DNA of 64,000 nucleotides from Apis mellifera (lineage: Eukaryota; Arthropoda; Insecta; Hymenoptera; Apidae). Within the stretch, counting starts at the first letter, position 1, and each line of letters begins with the position of its first letter. Below are positions 1-12,678 of this stretch, in pieces. A program made the position numbers and the translations under genes. The stretch covers positions 12,819,789 through 12,883,788 of the forward strand of contig NC_037640.1 of assembly GCF_003254395.2 (NCBI RefSeq), read 5' to 3'. The notes below the pieces were generated by a model. The model searched no databases and was not told the DNA's origin. It saw nothing but the letters and a program-made list of their open reading frames with translations.

Positions 1-1345
1 ATTATATCGCGATTTAAGAAATCTAAAATTTTATTTTTTTTTAGAGAGAAGCGAGTTAAAAATTCCGAATTAATGCTATAAAATCTAAAAAATAAAAAAA
101 AATTAATTGAATAAAAATTAAAATTTTAGATTTTTTAAATCGTGAAGTAATTTAAAAATAGAAAGAAGCGATTTGAAAATTCCGAATTTTTCATCCCATT
201 AATTAAAATATCTATAAAATCTAAAAAAATAAAAAAAAATAATAATAATAGAATTTCATGTTGAAAATTTTAGATTTCTTAAACTGTGATATAATTTAAA
301 AATAGAAAAAAATTTGATTTGAAAATTTCGAATTTTTCATGCCATTAATTAATAATTCGCGTTATAAAATTTAAAAAATAAAAAAAAAGTAACAGAATCT
401 CACATTGAATGAAAATTAAAATTTTAAATTTCTTAAACCGCGAAATAATTTAAAAATTATTTTTTAGAAAGAAGCGATTTGAAAATTTCGAATTAATACC
501 ATAAAATCTAAAAAATTAAAAAAAATAATAATAGAATCTCACGTTGAATGAAAATTAAAATTTTTGATTTCTTAAACCGCAAAATAATTTAAAAATTATT
601 TTTTAGAAAAAAGCGATTTGAAAATTCCGAATTAACGCTATAAAATCTAAAAAATTAAAAAAAATAATAATAGAATCTCACGTTGAATGAAAATAAAAAT
701 TTTAGATTTCTTAAACCGCGAAATAATTTAAAAATTATTTTTTAAAAAGAAGCGATTTGAAAATTCCGAATTAAAAAATAAAAAAAGAATAATAATAGAA
801 TCTCCCGTTGCCAATGAAAACTTTAAATTCCTTAAACCGCGATATAATTTAAAAATTAATTATTTTTTAGAAAAAAACGATTTGAAAATTCCGAATTAAC
901 GCTAGAAAATCTAAAAAATTAAAAAAAATAATAATAGAATCTCATGTTGAATAAAAATAAAAATTTTAGATTTCTTAAACCGCGAAATAATTTAAAAATT
1001 ATTTTTTAAAAAGAAACGATTTGAAAATTCCGAATTAAAAAATAAAAAAAGAATAATAATAGAATCTCACGTTGCCAATGAAAATTTTAAACTTCTTAAA
1101 TCGCTATATAATTTAAAAATTAATTATTTTTTAGAAAGGAGCGATTTGAAAATTCCGAACTAAAAAATAAAAAAAGAATAATAATAGAATCTCATGTTGC
1201 CAATGAAAATTTTAAACTTCTTAAATCGCGATATAATTTAATAAAAAAAATTAATTATTTTTTAGAAAGGAGCGATTTGAAAATTTCGAATTTTTTAATC
1301 CATTGATTAACAATTCTTTACAGGATCCAAAAGATAAAAAAAGAA
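1..1345. repeat. AT-rich tandem array, about 10 copies of a 120-155 bp unit
   Basis: The marker gcgatttgaaaattccgaa recurs, exactly or nearly, at about 51, 169, 316, 473, 612, 750, 875, 1016, 1141 and 1270. This gives unit lengths of roughly 118-157 bp. Each unit also carries a taaaccgcgaaataattta box, a run of A/T and a taatagaatctcacgttg box. Copies differ by small indels and substitutions, so the array is old. It is cut by the window's left edge, so its full length is unknown. Frames crossing it are products of the repeat and not genes. Confidence 0.9.
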
Positions 1346-2626
1346 TAATAATAGAATATTTCAAGGAATATTTGTGAAGGAGAGGGGGAGGATAACCGTG
1401 TATATCAGTTTTACGTGTAAAGTGTACACGATCCGGCAATAAAGAGGACATCATGACTTTAAGCTAGAAGCGCCATACGATACTGGATCCCATATTTTTT
1501 TTTTCAGCGATAGCGTATGCATATACACGTATAGATATATATATATACGCGCAATACAGGATTATACGTAATTTGCTGGGAGGACGGTCACACGCGTTCC
1601 GATGGATTCCAGGGATTTACATGAATCATCGAAGCGAGAAATAATCGCACTTTGTATAAAGCCTTCCCTTTATACAAAGAGTTATATCTGTTCTGCCTTT
1701 TTTTATTCTTTTATTTTTTTTTTCTTTCTCTTTTTCCTTTTTTTTTTTGAAATACTCCTCGCACTCCTCTCGGTTTAATTTGCATTTAAAAGAGTCGCAG
1801 GTTATCGAACGAAATATTCATCAGATCCGCAGTGTCGCATTCACTCGCTTACATTCCTTCCTCACGCTGTTAATTATATTGTTCGAAACTCGTTTCGTGA
1901 GAATGGCTTGAGTTGAAAATATTATGTATATTACGATATCGATATTAGATAATTGGAATAGCGTTTCAACTTGAATATCGGGGAGTTATTTCATATCCGT
2001 ATAATCATCGAATTATATCTCCGATCGTTTTATTTATTTTCGAATTAACCGATTGGAAATCAAACGCGGGAGAATCGAAGCCTTCTAATAATTACGATCC
2101 GTTATAATTACGACCGTTGGCTGGATCAAGATTTCACCGTGAACGGACAGCGTTTGTCTCGATGAATCGGCCATCTCGAGATTAATTTTTCAAAAATCGA
2201 AAAACTTGTCAAACCGTGATCGGTTGATAGATAATATTCGTATAAAAGTATCCAATTAAACCGAATCCGACTCCTCTCGAATTTCGTAGCCTGGAAACGA
2301 ACCAGGTTTGCCGGCTATTTATCGGCTATTATATTATAGGCAATCGAGGCGAAAGAAATTAAGGAATCCTTTAAATTGGGGCGGCGATTTTCCGTGCGGG
2401 GAGTCCAATCTGCATTCGTAATGACGAACGCAGCGGAAGGCGAAACACAGTGTCTGACTCCGGTGCGGGGACATTGGCCATCTATTAACCCCGCCGACCC
2501 CCTCCCGTCCGCTTCTCTCCGTCAACCTGCACGCCTTAACGATCCTCCCCCCACCATTCTCCTCGAACGTGTCCATTCGTTATTCGAGGATACACGTGAT
2601 CTTGCGTTTACTCCTTCTCCTTGCAG
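1346..2626. other. Noncoding, no gene recognised
   Basis: This stretch has mixed AT-rich sequence with poly-T tracts at about 1690-1750 and short TA runs near 1530. I see no coding frame with recognisable protein content. The part from about 2330 is GC-richer and leads into a splice-site-flanked segment. Confidence 0.5.
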
Positions 2627-2690
2627 CTGGCAAGCATTTTTCGATAGATGGAACGAGCGTGCATGGACGCGAATCTTGCTTAGGCGAGGA
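2627..2690 (+). other. Candidate short internal exon (splice sites only)
   Basis: A pyrimidine-rich tract ends in ctccttctccttgcag at 2626, and gtaagtacg follows at 2691, so both match strong insect splice consensus. The 64 bp between them are open in two frames. The encoded 21 residues match nothing I recognise. A chance acceptor-donor pair is quite possible in 64 kb, so this is only a candidate. Confidence 0.18.
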
Positions 2691-2764
2691 GTAAGTACGA
2701 TATATATATATATCATCTGTCGGTACATGGTATACATTTGGTGAGAAAAGAATATTAAATTCAT

Positions 2765-5700
2765 TTTTTTATTACATTATATGATGATATAATATAAGTA
2801 CAAATTATTTAAAGAATAATTGAAGAATAAGTGAGATTCAGCTTTGTTTCTGGACATTTATGTATACAGTTTTCAACTTAGACGACGAGGAATTTCACTG
2901 TCAACGTAATTGGTCCCATACGTAAGTTTTTAATGTTACGAAAAGAATTTATCGAGAATATTTCTCTCTGTTAACTTATTAAATACGTTCAATCGATTCA
3001 TCAAATAATGTTAATCGCTCTCGAAACTATAGACGAATCTAAGATTTTCTTTCAATTTCGAACAGAGAGGGCGCTGTACGTTGTCGCATTACAGCGTTGC
3101 CATACGTGTATACTTCTCGATTAACGAAATAAAAAGACGCTCGCGTATCGGATATCGAAACTTTCTCCCCCGAATTTCCATTTTGGATTGGTGAAAACAT
3201 GGCGAATTAATTATTATTCTTTGGCTATCGGATCGAGCTCTACGTTTCAGTATTCACCGCGAATTCGAGCAGAAGTTGAACCACTCGCTTTTCTCCAAGA
3301 CTTAAGGTGAGATTGAATCCGATTATACGACCGCAGTTGGATGTCGATAGCGAGATGAAAGGAGGTAAAATAATTTTAATTCGAGAATTAATTTTTGTTC
3401 AATTTAATTCCGTTAATTAATCGTCCCCTCCGATCCATTTCGATCTCGTGATTCATGGCAATTATCGAGTAGCAATTACGCGACTTGCAATCCCGTGGAT
3501 CTCGATTAAACAACGTCACGTGTTAATAATTAATGTTAAATATCGCATGCTTATTCTTCTTATTTCTATGATGATTCGGGAGGAGATATTTATTAAAAGC
3601 GAAAAATGAAAGGAAATATTGAAAATATTCGAGAACGATAAAAAAGGACAAAATCAATGCCAATGTCGAGAAGGTATTCGAAGTTGATCCATTTTTGGCA
3701 TTTTGCCTCATTTGCGTCAAACTATCTCCATAATGTACACCCTCTGATACATTAGAAAGTATAATCCTTATGTTTTATAGATAGATGGATGGAGCCACAT
3801 GCATATAAATTATACCAGCTTTTTCGAAAAATTTTTCTTCCATTCCTCCAATTTATTCTCGAACGAAAATTTAAAATTTCCAACGGATATCGAATTAAAA
3901 TTTCTTTTCGTTCCCGAAATGAAAAAAGAATTTTTGATTTCGCAAAACGTTTAAGGAACGGAAGGAGCCGAATTGAGCAGCCCTCATCAAGGGTATTGGT
4001 ACCGGATAGCAGAGAGTTACTCGTCAAATATTTACCGTGAGCGATGCTGGCGCGCACCGACCTTCTGATCCTCTCGATACGTTACACGATTCTCGAGAAC
4101 AAGAAATTGCGAGAAATATAATTTTCCTTTTCATCCTTCTCTCTCTTTTTTTTTTTATTTCAACGTATATCGTTTAATCGGTTAAAATTTTACGAATATT
4201 CAACTCGAGAGCTTAATACCCGTATCGGGATCCGACATCGAATTCGAGCTTCGAACGAAACGCCGTCAGATGGTGTTTAAATAGACGTCGAATTCGTATA
4301 GATTCGAGGAAAGGCCGCCGCAAGTACCGCGAGATTAATTATCGCGCACAGTGACCAATATATATATATATATATAAAACTGTTCATTATCGAATAAATG
4401 GATAGACTTGAAAGCGAGGAAGACGGGGAAAAAAGAATTTGATAGTTGAACGGACCCGTGGGTGTCTGCGACATTAAACATTCCGGATTCCGTTTCGTTC
4501 CGTTCGTTCCTACGTTCACAAGCGAGGCGTCTTTGAAGCGTTACATAGGTCGCGGCGCCTTGCCACACCAACGTGGCAACACTGTGTGCTGATTGAAGGG
4601 ATCAAAGCCTATCCACGCTCGGCCGGTATTTAATCATCCAACCGCTGAAGAACGCGTCTGTTGTCAATCCGAAACCTAACCTCAAAAAAAACCTGTGTTT
4701 TTTCACGCGTCCTTTTCTTCTCTCCTTCTCGCTTCTATTTTCTTCTCTTCTCCACGTACATTATATACATTTGTGACCATTGTTTATCGATAATAAATCG
4801 TAATTTGTTTTCGATGTTTTTTTTTTTGCGTGTAATTTAATTAATTATACGTAACATAATGCGGGTAAAATACATAGCTGTAGTTATCGTCTCGATGATT
4901 TATTTATTATTAATTATGATCCATTATTATCGATGTTTCGATATCTTGTTTCCATGTTGACGCTAGTAAAATGTTAAATTGACAATTCCACGAACCGAAA
5001 TCGCGAGGACAGATATTTGTATATAATATAAAACACACTTGAAAAAAATTCCATCCGTGTATTAATTTGTAAAAAAAAAATGATCAATTTTTCACGTTAA
5101 CGATCAGTGCGATTAATGAAAAAAATTTTTTTTGCGAATTTGCAAAATGCGAAAGAAAAATGACTAATCCGCGCTGGCCCTCTGTTATCAACGCTTCGCT
5201 TTTCACATTTTCAACTGGCGAGCATCGCATCAACGGTTCAGCTTTCATTTACGCGCACTATTAACTTAAAATTCATGACAAAGCCCGGACAGATATGGTT
5301 GCCATTTCATTGAACTTCAGCACCCGGCTTCAATGATGCTTAAGCTCGACGGTCATTGGCATACGAGAGCGACAATGAATTTTACGCGCGGTAAAATCGC
5401 TCGTCTGCACAGCCGGATTCGGGTACTCGAATCGGGATGAAAATGGATTTGATCGTCGAAGCACATTTTTGTTCATATTTCCTTCATCTTTTTCACTCCT
5501 TTTCGTTTCTTTCGCGAAATAGAAAAAAATAAAAATCGCATTGTAGCTGTGTGAATTGATTTCTTTCTGTTCGAGAGAACTTTCGAACTTTCTAGCGAAC
5601 GAATAAACGACGACGACACATTTCGTTTTAATTGGATTTCTATTATTTCTCCAAACTTTGGAATAAATTCTCGAAGCTAATGCAATGAATACGAATAACG

Positions 5701-6419
5701 AATTTGGGAAAAAAAGAGGGAGGGAAAATATATATTGCTACAACTGAACAAGAATATTTAATGACATAACCTATTTAACTGCACTTGTTATTCATATTTC
5801 GGTACAATATGTATATACGTATACGTCGCTTTTGGACGATATTAATAATTAAATGTACAATAAAATGTGTTCTCGTACCTTTTACGTAATCCTATTATTT
5901 ATCTGAAAAATATAACAAATTTAAGTTAAATAAGTTATAATAAATATCAGTATATTAAAAAGTATAAAAAATAAAATTTCAGATATTGAAAATGGAATGA
6001 AAATGGAACGAAAATGGAAAAAACCTGCATACGTACTCGTATAAATTTTTTAGAAAATTTATTTTTATAATCTTCTTCAATTATCAAAATTAGTAATTAT
6101 TGAACGAATATAAAAATCACTGATGATAAATATAATAGAAAATGACACGTAGAAAGTACATATTTGTCTCCGAGTAGCTTACATTTGAGAATAGAGGTTA
6201 AGTATAATTCGCGTAACGCTTCATTCGTCAAAAAGAAAGACAAACGCGTGGAATAAGACTAATAAAGACAAGGCTTTTTCAAAGCCATTACAAAGTTTGT
6301 CATAAAAAGAATTGACAACGCGCTTCTTTTATAAATCTCTTATATGTCCGGATCAATTACGATTAATAAAATAAAAGTAGTCGCGTAAAGCCGGGATCGA
6401 GAATTATATTTCCACCGAT
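2765..6419. other. Noncoding, no gene recognised
   Basis: AT-rich sequence alternates with CpG-containing patches. Inside it are a short TA run (about 4358-4376), a perfect 7-bp inverted repeat (TTGCCAC / GTGGCAA with a 6-base loop, 4560-4579) and a GC-richer unique island at about 5190-5420. The island has the texture of insect regulatory DNA, but nothing proves that role. No coding region is supported. Confidence 0.45.
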
Positions 6420-6771
6420 TAATTATGTTGTGGCGACACCGTGAACCCTGTCTGTCCATCTATCTTCGTGCAGGTTCGGCAATAGTCGGTAGCGATCGGC
6501 CTGATTCGCGCGCAACTTCGCAAGCGCGGAAAGGGCGGTGGGGCTCGCGAAGTTTCGGCCGTGGCGCTTTCGTTCATTCGTCGTTCTGCGCCCTATGCGC
6601 TCATTTATCGCGGGTTTGTGCGTGATCGCGGTTCGATTTTTAACGTGTGTCGCGTGTTACGTTATTCATGATCTATCGACATTGCAAATAGTAATATCCG
6701 TGAAATCGATTCTAGATCATTGCAAATTACTGATACTACTGTGCAGGAAGAGAAATGTGCATCGTTCGCCG
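6420..6771 (+). promoter_or_regulatory. CpG-rich promoter-like island ending in a splice donor
   Basis: The segment at about 6475-6640 is much richer in CG than its flanks and is followed by sequence with several in-frame stops, as expected of a 5' untranslated leader. A donor-like cgccg|gtaagaa lies at 6771/6772. No TATA box is obvious. It may be the promoter and first noncoding exon of a plus-strand gene whose body lies outside the window, or just a CpG-rich patch. No transcript evidence is available. Confidence 0.2.
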
Positions 6772-6871
6772 GTAAGAAAACAATTCGAACGTGAAGAGTG
6801 CTTCGAACGTTATTCAAGTTCGAGATTACAACATGGCAGTTCAATATCGATAAAGAAATTGTAAGATCGAT

Positions 6872-8745
6872 ACTAAGTTAAGTTAAACCAGTGATTTTTG
6901 AATAGAATTTAACGTATTATATCAATCGAACGAATGATATAATGGTTAAATAATAAAGGGAAAAGTGCATTCGAAGAACGGAAAGTATTACATTACGTGT
7001 TTACTATGTAAAATATTTTTTAAACGCAAAGAAAAATCTACTGGTTGTTGTCAAGATCAGGTTAGTCACGTAAAATTATCATTTTACAAATATCTTGTGT
7101 CTAGTGTGATATATATTGAAATTAGAATCAATGCGTAGTCCTTTGTGCTTTGTTATAAGTGAATTTACGAGAAAAAGAATCAAAGTTGATATGAAAGTTA
7201 CGTATAAAAATGTTATCTAATAAAAGCAGTTTTTAGTGATGCAGCTCATATAATGCAACGCATAAAACTACTTGATCACCATGTCTAAAATGTCGTGCTT
7301 GAAAGTTTTAAATTTTATTAATCTTTACTCGTTTTGAATGCGCATTGCCATTCTATTCTTAACGTACAAGTATATAACATTTTTTTCCACGAAATTCGCT
7401 TTATGACGAGATTTATGATACAACCTCGATTATATTAAATTAAAATGTAAAAAAAAAATAATCTTTCGTGATTTATTTCGAAATTTTACTTCTTTCATAA
7501 TTTATTATTATTAAATTCATTTATCTCGTATTTCCCGTTCTAAAGTCTTTCGATTTCTTTTCTTATTTCCGAGTCTCTCTGAAATATAAATGTTTCATTA
7601 CAAGTACTTTGGAATAAAAATTCTCAAGCAAGGAAATTCTTTGTTCGCAAGGTATTCTGTATAAACAATGATAATGTAATACGGATGAATATTCATGACA
7701 ATACGCGACGGTTGAAATGTTTTTTAGACTTCCGTCGACCATCATTTCTTTTTCTACTTCTTCGCGAAAGAAACCATCCGAAACTAATGCTTATACCTGT
7801 TTTTTTTTTTTTGTAGAACGTTCAAAAATATTTTTCACTTATACGACCGATCCTCGCGTTAACAAACCAATGTGTATAGAATGAAACGAAAAATTACTTA
7901 TCGTGACAAATTTGTCGTGATTAACGATCGAGAAAAAAAGTAACCTCAAAATCATACAGTGATTAAATTTTTAAAATTTCGAATCTAGTTAATCGGGATT
8001 ATCGCTCGTTCCTGAAATTTCTCGCGTAAAAAGATTAAATTTTAAACAGCATTCGAATCACGGCAAGTCCGATAAATACTGAATCGGAAGTGCAATTAGG
8101 AATTAAAGTTGGGAATTAAATATGGCCGTTAAAAAATTAATCAACAGGATTGCGGATCGCGGGGAAACGCGGACGTTTAAACGCATTCGTTTCGATTTGC
8201 ATACGTAAAATTTAAATAATACAGTATATAATTTACTAACCTATTCCGTGGATATTCATACAACTTTAACCGCCGCGGGAAATCGCAATTAATGGAGCCA
8301 CGTAACTGGTGCGCTTCCAAGCGTTAGAACACTTTGAAATGTCGCAAGAAATGAGCTCGAGAATGCGTGTAAATCAACGTGTTCGCGTTAAATAGCTTTT
8401 CGCGTCGCGCATTTACATTCGGGACGCGCCAAGAATAAAAGAAATTCGTTTTAAACGCATTAAGTGGCTTCGTTTATATAATTTTGGATCGAAATTTTTT
8501 TTTTTTTTTTCGTTCGCGGTTTTTGCCATCGATTTAATTACAAGCGGAGAAATATTTTTCGACGATCGAGACTAAACGCGTTTTATTCATCATTTTCACG
8601 GTTCGGAATTCTTCGGAAAGTTTCGTGTCCAGCGTTATCTTTCGTACAGTTAACCGCAACCTGAATCCCGCTTATTCTTTCGTTTTTTATCGAGTTTCTT
8701 AACGAAAAAAAATATTTAACGCGCGTAATTAACACGATTTAAAGA
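6872..8745. other. Noncoding, AT-rich
   Basis: No recognisable gene. The stretch contains poly-A/T runs (7448-7460, 7799-7814, 8496-8510) and otherwise unique AT-rich sequence with scattered CpG. Confidence 0.5.
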
Positions 8746-8753
8746 AATATATA

Positions 8754-8784
8754 TATATAAGATACGTTCAACCAGTGTGTATCA
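8754..8784 (+). promoter_or_regulatory. Core promoter candidate: TATA box plus initiator
   Basis: A TATATAA box occupies 8754-8760. An arthropod-type initiator TCAGTG follows with its A at 8784, placing the TATA box at -30, the usual spacing. The leader that follows is typical of insect 5' UTRs, with GTG-rich words and short upstream ATGs. A strong donor (ttcg|gtaagt) lies 140 bp downstream. The combination is better than most chance matches, but TA runs are common here. Confidence 0.35.
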
Positions 8785-8924
8785 GTGTAATGTTGTGCAA
8801 CAAAGTGTGAGCATCGATGAATTCACACCGGATCATGATAAAACGTGTTTGTGTTTGAAAAAGAAGCGAGAAAACTCCTCTACGAGTTTAGTGCTTCGTT
8901 TTCGACGGATCGCCTCGCGATTCG
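8784..8924 (+). other. Candidate noncoding first exon
   Basis: The segment starts at the initiator A and ends at a near-perfect donor, gtaagtcgc, at 8925. It contains two very short open frames starting with ATG that close quickly, so it would be untranslated leader. The main protein would have to start in a later exon, which I cannot identify in this window. It could belong to a protein-coding gene or a long noncoding RNA. Confidence 0.25.
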
Positions 8925-9945
8925 GTAAGTCGCAAATTACCTTCCTTTTTTTCTTATCGATAATACAAATTGAAATTCATCGAATAATTATAAGATATAT
9001 AAAAATACGATTTTACTGTGGTAAAATTTTCATTTAATTATCTCGTCAACAGAATTTTCTGGCAAGATGAAAGATTGCGATTAATTAAGATGCGGTTAAC
9101 AATAATTAAGAGTTTAAAGGGGAAATAATAAAATTGTGTATTTTAACAAAAGAAGCTAGGTTTTTATTATACTGTTTTAATAACGTAATTACTTTTTTAA
9201 TCAAGTTTCTTCCACTTTTTTTATCATATTTATTTTTTTTTAATATCCTTTACAACTCTTTTAATAAACATTAAGAAGGTTTATCCTGGTATGCTTGGAA
9301 ATATTTTCATGAAATTTTTGAACACAAAGCCTGTCCCTTTGTGCATCAATCTTGATTCTCAGAGTTTTTAGAGTAACTTTTACTTTCTAATGCTAATTGG
9401 ATTCCCTCGAATATTAAAAACTTAACACAACGGAGACATCGACCTCCAATCTTTCTGGGGCGATATTTGCGCGTATTTCAATCGATGCGTAGCGGCAAAG
9501 CGGATTCGAAGAGAAGTCGAAGCTTGATCGACGTAAAATGTATAAAAATGCAAAACTTCCCGCGACATGCGCTTTCGCGTTGAAACGTCGAAACGAGATT
9601 TTTCGAAAAAAAAAAAAAAAAAGGAAAAAAAAAATTTATCGAGTTTTGACCAAATATATTCCCGTTTGATGCAAGCTGCATTTTTCACGTATCTCCAAGA
9701 CGATTTTCATTGAGATCGAATGCGTGAAATATTCATTGCATCCCCTTTCTCCCGGGGGAGGAATAAAATCTATTTTCACTTGGAAATGTCCCGATACAGA
9801 ATTTTTCTTTTTTGCAAATTTTTCGAAAGAAAAAGAGATTAAGCACGCCTCTATCCAGCAGTTTTTCCAGCCGGTCTCAGTGGCCCTTTAGCAGAAAGAG
9901 TTCTTTGAAACCGGGTTAACGTGATCTTAATTAGTTGCGTTTCAC
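8925..9945. other. Noncoding, AT-rich
   Basis: No gene is recognised. A long A run (about 9604-9631) makes a frame look open on the minus strand by reading as Phe runs, which is an artefact. Confidence 0.5.
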
Positions 9946-10419
9946 AAGTGGATGCTGTAAAATGCGTATAAAAAAAGAAATATACGTAAACATACGGATA
10001 ATTACGCGTGGACCTAAAATTTCTTTCGTTTACCCCAACTGTGTCATTTTTGTTAAAAAAGAAAAAAAAATATGCCATCATTCATTATGTTAAGTATCCG
10101 TGTGTTTCGATATATTTTCTCTCCACCGCGAGCAACTTATCAATCGATAAAGTAGTAAACTGCGATGATTAAAATCGAAAGTGGATGCTGTAAAATGCGT
10201 ATAAAAAAAAAAAAAAAAGAAATATACGTAAACATACGGATAATTACACGTGGACCTAAAATTTTTTTCGTTTACCCCAACTGTGTCATTTTTGTTAAAA
10301 AAGAAAAAAAAATATGCCATCGTTCATTATGTTAAGTATCCGTGTGTTTCGATATATTTTTCTCTCCACAACTTATCAATCGATAAAATAGTAAACTGCG
10401 ATGATTAAAATCGAAAGTA
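9946..10419. repeat. Tandem duplication of a 233-bp unit
   Basis: The unit starting aagtggatgctgtaaaatgc at 9946 is repeated starting at 10179. Both copies contain catacggataatta, cccaactgtgtcattttt, ttatgttaagtatccgtgtg and gtaaactgcgatgatt in the same order. Copy two has a longer A run near 10204 and lacks a few bases before acttatcaatcg. Similarity is very high, so the duplication is recent compared with other arrays here. Confidence 0.93.
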
Positions 10420-10521
10420 AAAAAATAAAACGTAGAGATCGGGGCGAATAATGGAATGAACGATAGGGAGTGTTAAAAGTAAGGCGCGAATAGTGAGGAA
10501 GGCAAGGGATAACTCGGGAGC

Positions 10522-10743
10522 GTGATTGGTGGGAAGCGAAGAAGCGCGGAGGAGTCGTGGTGGGGAGTCGCGGAACGTGCCAAGACTATTTCGAAAGAGT
10601 TACTGGCAATGCTAATATCGGTAATACCGACCGTGCAACCGTCGCGGTATTCCGACCCTAAAGCTGGTGCTGCTGCCGCGCTGGAATACGTCCAATACGG
10701 GTATATACCTCACCTTAGCCGTCCGATTGTTAAACAGAGCTGA
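10522..10743 (+). CDS. Possible small protein of 73 residues, unrecognised
   Basis: An ATG-to-TGA frame encodes 73 residues. The second half is Ala/Tyr-rich (segment AGAAAALEYVQYGY) and reads more like protein than the many CpG-driven frames nearby. There is no signal peptide, no membrane segment and no domain I know. The frame sits in a GC-richer patch with no clear promoter or poly(A) signal. It could be a small gene, part of an exon, or chance. No function is proposed. Confidence 0.15.
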   Translation: MIGGKRRSAEESWWGVAERAKTISKELLAMLISVIPTVQPSRYSDPKAGAAAALEYVQYGYIPHLSRPIVKQS

Positions 10744-12678
10744 ATTCACGTAATATACGGCCGCGCGATAAGCAGTTACGTTCTCGGCTTTGTTTCGTAG
10801 TCGAAATTGCAGCTAGCCGCTGTCTTTCCAAATCCAAAACGTTTTACTTCTCTTGAGATAATTCGACGGCAAGGGGACACGCGTATAATTTTCTTAATTA
10901 AATTGTCCTTAACGTTTCGAAATTCCGTCTCTGTATATATATATATATATATACAATGTAATGCGATAATAAATTAGATGGAATCACCTTGAGATTCAAA
11001 GTTGAATTTGCGATAAAATTGAGAAGTACGGAAGAATGAAGTCGTCGATATATATATACATATTTATGCGTGTATATGTACGTGTTTTAAAATGCAATAA
11101 GCCGCGAATGCACCCGTTTTTCCTCGCTCGTATATTCCTGCGCATAAAATAGAAAAAAGAAAGTTGCGGGGAGTTTTATTTTCGCCTAGTTGAGTTTGGA
11201 AGAAGTTTCTTCGGCGAGATAAAACATTCGTATAAGATATAGGAAAGGGGACACGGGTATGGAGACACAGTATTCATTTTCACGTTCCATTTCCTGTTAC
11301 TCGCTGCATAAGATGCTTTCAAGGGCTATTCAAAGTTTCCGAACATCGCATTCCTCGTCACACTTTCTCGCTGAAAATAATCGAATTCAATAGTTTCCCT
11401 GTCATTGATGCAGTATACCTTAAATCCTCCCCCCCTAATAAAATTATACGGAAATACGCGTTTCAACTTCCCCTTACGCGTTAATTATTTTTTCCTCGAT
11501 TTATTTTCGCGCGTAACGAAAACAAAATTGGAATATTCTATCGAAACCGCAATTAGCCTTAAAGTTTCTGTTTGAAGACAAACCTTGTTTTCGCGCAAAT
11601 CTTGACTATTCATGATCAATCTTAACCGGTTTCCAAAGTCCTTTATTTACATTATCTCGCAAAATTGTCTGCGAATGAAAACAGTGGAAACTTCGATCAG
11701 CCCCACTTGTTATTCCACGTTTCCGATTAAAATTCGTTTGTTCCGTCCGACGGAATAATAGAAGAGCAATCGAGTGCGTGAATTGATCTGCCTATGCGTC
11801 GAGCGAGACACGAACTCGTATCGATTTTTCGCGTTAAGATTTCGAGGAAATTTCTTAGCCAGGCTGGCCAACTTTCGAAAGGGCCAATTCGCGCAACAGA
11901 GGGCGCGCGTGACTCTTGAATCGAGACTCCGTTCCAACGGATGGAAATTTTGCTTTTGCTCCTCAAATTCGATTTTTATGATAATAATAATAATTCGGTC
12001 TACAACCACACGGCTATCTGTAACTCCTCCCCACTCCGTATCCCCCTCAACTTTTCACGTTCGTCCGATAAATCTCCATACGGGGCTCCATACGTTAACG
12101 AAGATTAGTGGATCACTTTGTGATCTTCGTTGCGCCGTATAACGGCATTACCTCATTAAGCTTTTAATGAGAAATTGTGCACGTATGGGTTATTGTATAT
12201 AAATGGGGGAGACCAATATTTGCTTGCGAAAGATCGAAAATTCTCTCTAAATTCTTTTAAAGCAAGAAAGAAGGAAGAGAGGGGGAGAATGGATATCGAA
12301 ATAGAATTAAAAAAATACGCGTTTAAATTTTTAATGCATCAAGAGATATTAAATATCGTTCGACAGGGATGATGGTAAAAAATCGATCGATAATACATAC
12401 GTTATTTCCTCGAACACGCGTCTCCGCCAATCAAATCGAATTATTCTTCGCGGTAAATTAAATCTTAATTACACTGGCTTGTTTGTTGAAACTTTTTCCC
12501 TAATTTCCTTCGAAGAATTTTCATATTTATTTCAATTTTCATTATCACATAGTTATATCGAATAACAACTTCGTTAATCGCATATTTAATGCTCGAGAAT
12601 ATTCTGTAACGTTACTAAGATCAAAGAAGAGAAATTGAAATACGATTTTTTAAAACTTTCTAAACACTCTGCTGTCCT
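10744..12678. other. Noncoding
   Basis: Unique AT-rich sequence with a TA run (10935-10953) and a small ATA/ATT run near 11980. Frames at 11700-12140 overlap one another on both strands and show no domain, so I do not call them genes. Confidence 0.5.
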
